From the NCBI GenBank assembly GCA_001303665.1, contig LJUF01000111.1:1-9355 (forward strand): 9,355 nucleotides of DNA, given 5' to 3'. Positions 6,294 through 9,355 of the stretch are shown piece after piece. The notes beneath the pieces were generated by a model. The model was given only the letters and a program-made list of their open reading frames with translations, was not told the DNA's origin and made no database searches. This DNA comes from Phycisphaerae bacterium SM23_33 (lineage in GTDB: Bacteria > Planctomycetota > Phycisphaerae > SM23-33). Numbering within the stretch: the stretch's first letter is position 1; each line of letters opens with the position of its first letter. Made by a program: the position numbers and the translations under genes.

Positions 6294-6306
6294 TGGGACA
6301 GTTACC
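6294..6306 (-). repeat. Right terminal inverted repeat of the insertion sequence
   Basis: TGGGACAGTTACC, the exact complement of the left end at 5060-5072. It lies just upstream of the transposase gene. Confidence 0.85.
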
Positions 6307-6412
6307 CCAGCCTGCTGCCCCTCCCTGCCGGACGGCCAGATGCGGCGCGGCTTGTGAGGCGACGTGTGGGCTTCGATGCCGCCTGCGGCTGATCCATCCG
6401 GCCGCGGCGGGA

Positions 6413-6895
6413 TCATTGCTTGTCGGGCGGTTCAGGTGCCGGCTGCGTCGTGGCGGAGGCTAGTTGCTCTTCGGTGACGGCGATCACGCAGGGGATAATG
6501 GAGTCGCCGCGTGCGGACGTGCCCACGAGGATGCCCCAGCGTATCCCGGAATGGCTGGGCTCGGGGTCGTACAGGACCAGCCGTCCCGGCTGGCCGCGCA
6601 GCAGCAGGCCCTGAGGCTCATAGACGTAGGGCTTGCCGGAGACGGGACAGACCAGCGGCGGCAGGGGCAGGACGTCGGAGGACTTGAGCTGCTTCAGCGT
6701 CGGCGGGAGCCTCTTGTGGATCTGGTAGTACAGCAGCAGGTGCCCGCAGACGTCATGGAGGCGCTCGGCGCAGGGGTCGGTGCCGACCTTCGGCCGTTGG
6801 GTATCGGGCGGCGGCGGCCGGCAGCCGCCCGCCAGCACGGCGATCAGGGGCCAGGCCGCCAGACACGCCACGGGGACGTTACGTCCGCCTGCCAT
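6413..6895 (-). CDS. Small lipoprotein of the type II secretion operon
   Basis: The protein has 160 aa. A short hydrophobic leader ends in the lipobox LAGGC with Cys25, so it is expected to be lipidated and anchored in the membrane. The body starts Pro-rich (RPPPPD). From about residue 42 it reads CAERLHDVCGHLLLYYQIHK then RLPPTLKQL, and later CPVSGKPYVYEP. A helix, LPPTL and a 'prior product plus Y-Y' segment like this resemble the globular part of planctomycete pseudopilin-like proteins, although there is no prepilin N-terminus. GGAGG lies 6 nt before the ATG, and the start overlaps the 3' end of gspD by 17 nt, so it is translated in coupling with the secretin. It could be a pilotin-like helper for the secretin, but position is the only support for that. 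It ends in a Thr/Pro-rich tail. Confidence 0.75.
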   Translation of the reverse strand: MAGGRNVPVACLAAWPLIAVLAGGCRPPPPDTQRPKVGTDPCAERLHDVCGHLLLYYQIHKRLPPTLKQLKSSDVLPLPPLVCPVSGKPYVYEPQGLLLRGQPGRLVLYDPEPSHSGIRWGILVGTSARGDSIIPCVIAVTEEQLASATTQPAPEPPDKQ

Positions 6896-9170
6896 GTTTT
6901 CCTCCCGCAGGGCGCGAGGTGGCCTTCTTCTTCGGTCGGGACATCGGCTGGGCCGGACGAGTGGTCGCGCCGCGGCGCATCCCTTTCATGTGTTCCTTAT
7001 AGGTCCCGGGCCCGGCGGGGGCTCCCTGAACCGTCTTGGCGCCGGCGGCTTCCTGCTTGGACATCTTCTGCAGCTTGTCGGGCTCGGAGGCCACGTGCGG
7101 CGTCAGGAAGATCAGCAGCTCGGTCTTGACCTTGGTCTTGATCGACCGCTGGAAGAGCTGCCCGATGTGGGGGATGTCGCCCAGGATGGGCACCTTGTTG
7201 ATGGTGTCGGTTTCCCGGTCCTCCATGAGGCCGCCGATGACGATGGTCTGGCCGTTGCGGATGGCCACCTGCGTCTCGGCGGACCGCTTGGCGAAGACCT
7301 CGGCGTTGACCGTCTCGGAGATGGGCACGGTGGTGCCGGTCAACGTGGAGATCTCCGGCTGCACGTCCATGATGACGAGTCCCTCGGGGTTGATGTGCGG
7401 CGTGACGTTCAGAATGATCCCGATGTCCTCGTATTCGATGGTGTTGATGGTCTGTCCGGTTTCGGTGGTGCGGGTGTTCCGGATGAAGGGCACCTCGTTG
7501 CCGATGGTGATGGAGGCCTCCTGGTTGTCGCTGGCGAGGATATAGGGGCGCGACAGCACGTTGAGCTTGCCGATGGTCGCCAGGGCCCGCAGCGTGACGG
7601 TGTAGTCGGCATCGACGACCCTCGTGATGAGCCCGCCGGCCTGGCTGGCCACGTTGAAGTCCGTCCCGATGGAGCTCGTCGAGCTGCCGATGCGGATGTT
7701 GAGGGCGGAGAACTCCGCGCCGAGATCGGTCGTCTTGTCGTGCGTCACCTCGGCGATCAGGACCTTGATCAGCACCTGCTGGATCGGCCGGTCCAGCTCC
7801 AGCAGGATCTCCTTGACGCGCTTGACGTACTTGGTGGCCGTCCGGACCAGCAGCGAGTTGGTATCCTCGTCGGCCACGACGAACACCTGCCCGAGCATGT
7901 CGCCGGCGCCGGCGGCGGTGGAGGGCAGGGCGGTGCGGCCGGCCGCGGAGATCCTCCCCGCGGTAGTGGTCCGGCCGGCAGTGGTGCGGCCCCTCGTGGT
8001 CGTCGTCGTTTCGGAGAAGATCTGGTTGAGCACGGTTTCCAGGTTCGTGGCCTTGGCGTTCTTCAACGAGTAGATGAAGACGCTCTGCTCCTCGGTGGGG
8101 TCGGAATCGAGTTCCTTGATGATGGTATCGATGACCTTGAGCAGCTCGGGCGGCGCGGTGACGACGACGGAGTTGGTCCGCATGTCGGCGGCGGCGATCA
8201 CCCTCTGCTGGCGCGCGCCCTGCCGCTCGTCCCGGTCGCCTCGACCGCCGCCGGGGCCACCTCGGTCGCCCCGTCCGAACCTGCTGAAGGGCATGAACGC
8301 CATCTGCCCCTGGCGCTGGTCCTGCTCCTGCCTGAACAGCTCGGTGATGAGCCTGCTGGTGTTGGACGCGTCGGCGTATTTCAACTGGTAGACCTTGACT
8401 TCCGCCACGGCACCCATGTGGTCGTCCAGGGCGCGGATGATCTGCATGATGCGGCGGATGTTCGTTTGGGTGTCGATGAGGATCAGCGAGTTGCTGGCCT
8501 GATTGGCCGTCAGGGTCGCGGCGGTGCCGATCAGGGGGATCAGGTCCGTCCGCAGCCGGGTCGCGTCCACGTACCGGATCGGGATGACCTGGGTGACGAA
8601 CCTGTCGGCTATCGGGACGTCCTCCGGGTTGCTGCCGGAGTGGACGGGCAGGTTCTCCTTCGCCGCTTGCGCCACCGGCACGATCTTGAGCGTCCGACCG
8701 GTGCGTATCGCGGCGAAGCCCTTCTCCTTGAGGACGGTGTCGAGGAGGGCGACGGCCTCGTCGGTGCTGATCGGCTGACGGCTCATGACGGTGATGCGGC
8801 CATCGACCTTGGCGCCTTCGAGGATGACCAGACCGGCCGCCTCGGAGAGGTACTCCAGCACGCTGTAAAGCGAGGCTTCCTTGAAGTTCAGCAGGATGCC
8901 GGAGCCGGGCCGTGCCGGCTTGGCCCGGCGGGTCATGGCCGGGCGTCCGGGCCGGGTGGCCGGCGCGGGGGCCGACGGCATCGTCGCAACGGCGGGCTTG
9001 GTCGCCCGGGCCGGCCCGGTCGATGCCTCCTGGGCCCAGGCCGGACCCCGCACCAGCGTTACCAGGCAAACGACCGACAATGCCACCCACCCCGCCCGGC
9101 AGAACGCGCTGCGCCCGGGCGCCAGCGGGAACCCGCAAAAGGAACGCGAGAGGCCCTGGTGATCTGTCAT
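6879..9170 (-). CDS. gspD: Type II secretion outer-membrane secretin GspD
   Basis: The protein has 763 aa. It forms the multimeric outer-membrane channel of the type II secretion system. A signal peptide with a long basic start ends near residue 47 (AWAQ). An Ala/Pro/Thr linker (48-90) leads to the periplasmic domains: N0 (about 90-165, FKEASLYSVLEYLSEAAGLV), N1 (192-250), N2 (257-355) and N3 (363-460). The secretin core follows (463-695) with NEVPFIRNT, VIGGLMEDRE and the family signature VPILGDIPHIGQLF (659-673). A basic tail closes it (700-763). N2 carries a Gln/Gly/Arg/Asp insertion (281-322) and N3 a Thr/Arg/Gly insertion (387-425). The ATG shares ATGA with the stop of the gene before it, and the stop overlaps the lipoprotein start. 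A type IV pilus PilQ is the alternative, but the four N domains fit GspD better. Confidence 0.92.
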   Translation of the reverse strand: MTDHQGLSRSFCGFPLAPGRSAFCRAGWVALSVVCLVTLVRGPAWAQEASTGPARATKPAVATMPSAPAPATRPGRPAMTRRAKPARPGSGILLNFKEASLYSVLEYLSEAAGLVILEGAKVDGRITVMSRQPISTDEAVALLDTVLKEKGFAAIRTGRTLKIVPVAQAAKENLPVHSGSNPEDVPIADRFVTQVIPIRYVDATRLRTDLIPLIGTAATLTANQASNSLILIDTQTNIRRIMQIIRALDDHMGAVAEVKVYQLKYADASNTSRLITELFRQEQDQRQGQMAFMPFSRFGRGDRGGPGGGRGDRDERQGARQQRVIAAADMRTNSVVVTAPPELLKVIDTIIKELDSDPTEEQSVFIYSLKNAKATNLETVLNQIFSETTTTTRGRTTAGRTTTAGRISAAGRTALPSTAAGAGDMLGQVFVVADEDTNSLLVRTATKYVKRVKEILLELDRPIQQVLIKVLIAEVTHDKTTDLGAEFSALNIRIGSSTSSIGTDFNVASQAGGLITRVVDADYTVTLRALATIGKLNVLSRPYILASDNQEASITIGNEVPFIRNTRTTETGQTINTIEYEDIGIILNVTPHINPEGLVIMDVQPEISTLTGTTVPISETVNAEVFAKRSAETQVAIRNGQTIVIGGLMEDRETDTINKVPILGDIPHIGQLFQRSIKTKVKTELLIFLTPHVASEPDKLQKMSKQEAAGAKTVQGAPAGPGTYKEHMKGMRRGATTRPAQPMSRPKKKATSRPAGGKHGRRT

Positions 9171-9355
9171 TTCCTCAGCTCCTGTTCGCGCCGGCGGCGC
9201 ATTCGTTCGAGGATGTCCTCGATGTCGGAGTCCTTGCTGCCGCCCGAGGTGGTGCCCGAGGGGGCTCTCCTGGGGGCGGTGCTCGGCTTGGTGGTCGGTC
9301 TTGCTGGGCGGGTAGGCGGTCCGGCGCGGGGGGCAGCGCTCGGGCCGGGGGCAGC
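9167..9355 (-). CDS. Unidentified protein of the type II secretion operon (C-terminal part)
   Basis: Only the last 62 codons are in the window. They are rich in Ala, Pro, Thr and Arg (for example TTKPSTAPRRAPSG) and end in a charged helix, DIEDILERMRRRREQELRK, before the stop. The stop TGA overlaps the gspD ATG as ATGA, so the two are translationally coupled and in one operon. This flexible-linker-plus-helix tail does not identify a family; other secretion components such as a GspC- or PilP-like protein are possible. Confidence 0.65.
   Translation of the reverse strand, partial: AAPGPSAAPRAGPPTRPARPTTKPSTAPRRAPSGTTSGGSKDSDIEDILERMRRRREQELRK

Larger units (their letters stand above)
5060..6306 (-). 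mobile_element. Insertion sequence, about 1.25 kb, complete
   Basis: The element is bounded by 13-bp perfect terminal inverted repeats (GGTAACTGTCCCA at 5060 and its complement ending at 6306), with partial similarity continuing about 10 bp further inward. It contains a single DDE transposase filling most of its length. I found no target-site duplication: the 8 bp outside the left end (TTCCTCGC) and the right end (CCAGCCTG) differ. It sits between the type II secretion operon and the PEP-CTERM gene and interrupts no recognisable gene. The family is not certain; the paired zinc-ribbon cysteines and DDE spacing recall ISL3-like elements. Confidence 0.85.

Noticed and set aside
6307..6412. Hairpins after the lipoprotein stop as a terminator
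   Set aside because: There are GC-rich inverted repeats (near 6385 and 6400), but the stems are short or mismatched and no T tract follows on the minus strand.

Overview
The window reads as a piece of a high-GC planctomycete-type chromosome, probably Phycisphaerae or a relative. The main evidence is a PEP-CTERM exported protein, a secretin with long Ala/Pro/Thr and Gly/Arg/Gln low-complexity stretches, a large secreted parallel beta-helix glycosidase, and a tyrosine recombinase of a style often seen in planctomycetes. The taxonomy is inference from gene content; there is no rRNA or other marker here. Every gene I can support lies on the minus strand, so the window is best read from high coordinates to low.

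Right part (9355 to 6413): a type II secretion block. It holds the C-terminal tail of an unidentified Pro/Ala/Thr-rich protein, then the outer-membrane secretin GspD (stop and start share ATGA), then a small lipoprotein whose start overlaps the gspD 3' end by 17 nt. The tight overlaps indicate one translationally coupled operon.

Middle (6306 to 5060): a complete insertion sequence of about 1.25 kb with 13-bp perfect terminal inverted repeats and one DDE transposase. The transposase 3' end carries a 20-bp palindrome-bearing insertion that shifts the frame and replaces the ancestral C-terminus.

Left-middle (5059 to 1429): two separately transcribed secreted-protein genes. One is a propeller-like PEP-CTERM protein with a 353-bp hairpin-rich leader. 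The other is a 614-aa right-handed beta-helix protein that best fits glycoside hydrolase family 120 (beta-xylosidase-like). A plausible rho-independent terminator separates them, and a 17-nt palindrome lies just upstream of the glycosidase.

Left part (1373 to 1): a recombination scar. The first 18 codons of a uroporphyrinogen decarboxylase family gene, with its own ribosome binding site, stop abruptly and are joined out of frame to an N-terminally truncated tyrosine recombinase. The recombinase keeps all six catalytic residues, and its reading frame runs through a complete tRNA-Arg(CCT). Beyond the tRNA is an orphan PEP-CTERM sorting signal with no protein body, then the start of a further secreted protein cut by the window edge.

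I see no CRISPR array, toxin-antitoxin pair or clear defence system. The most unusual items are the UroD/integrase/tRNA junction, the palindromic insertion in the transposase and the orphan PEP-CTERM tail.
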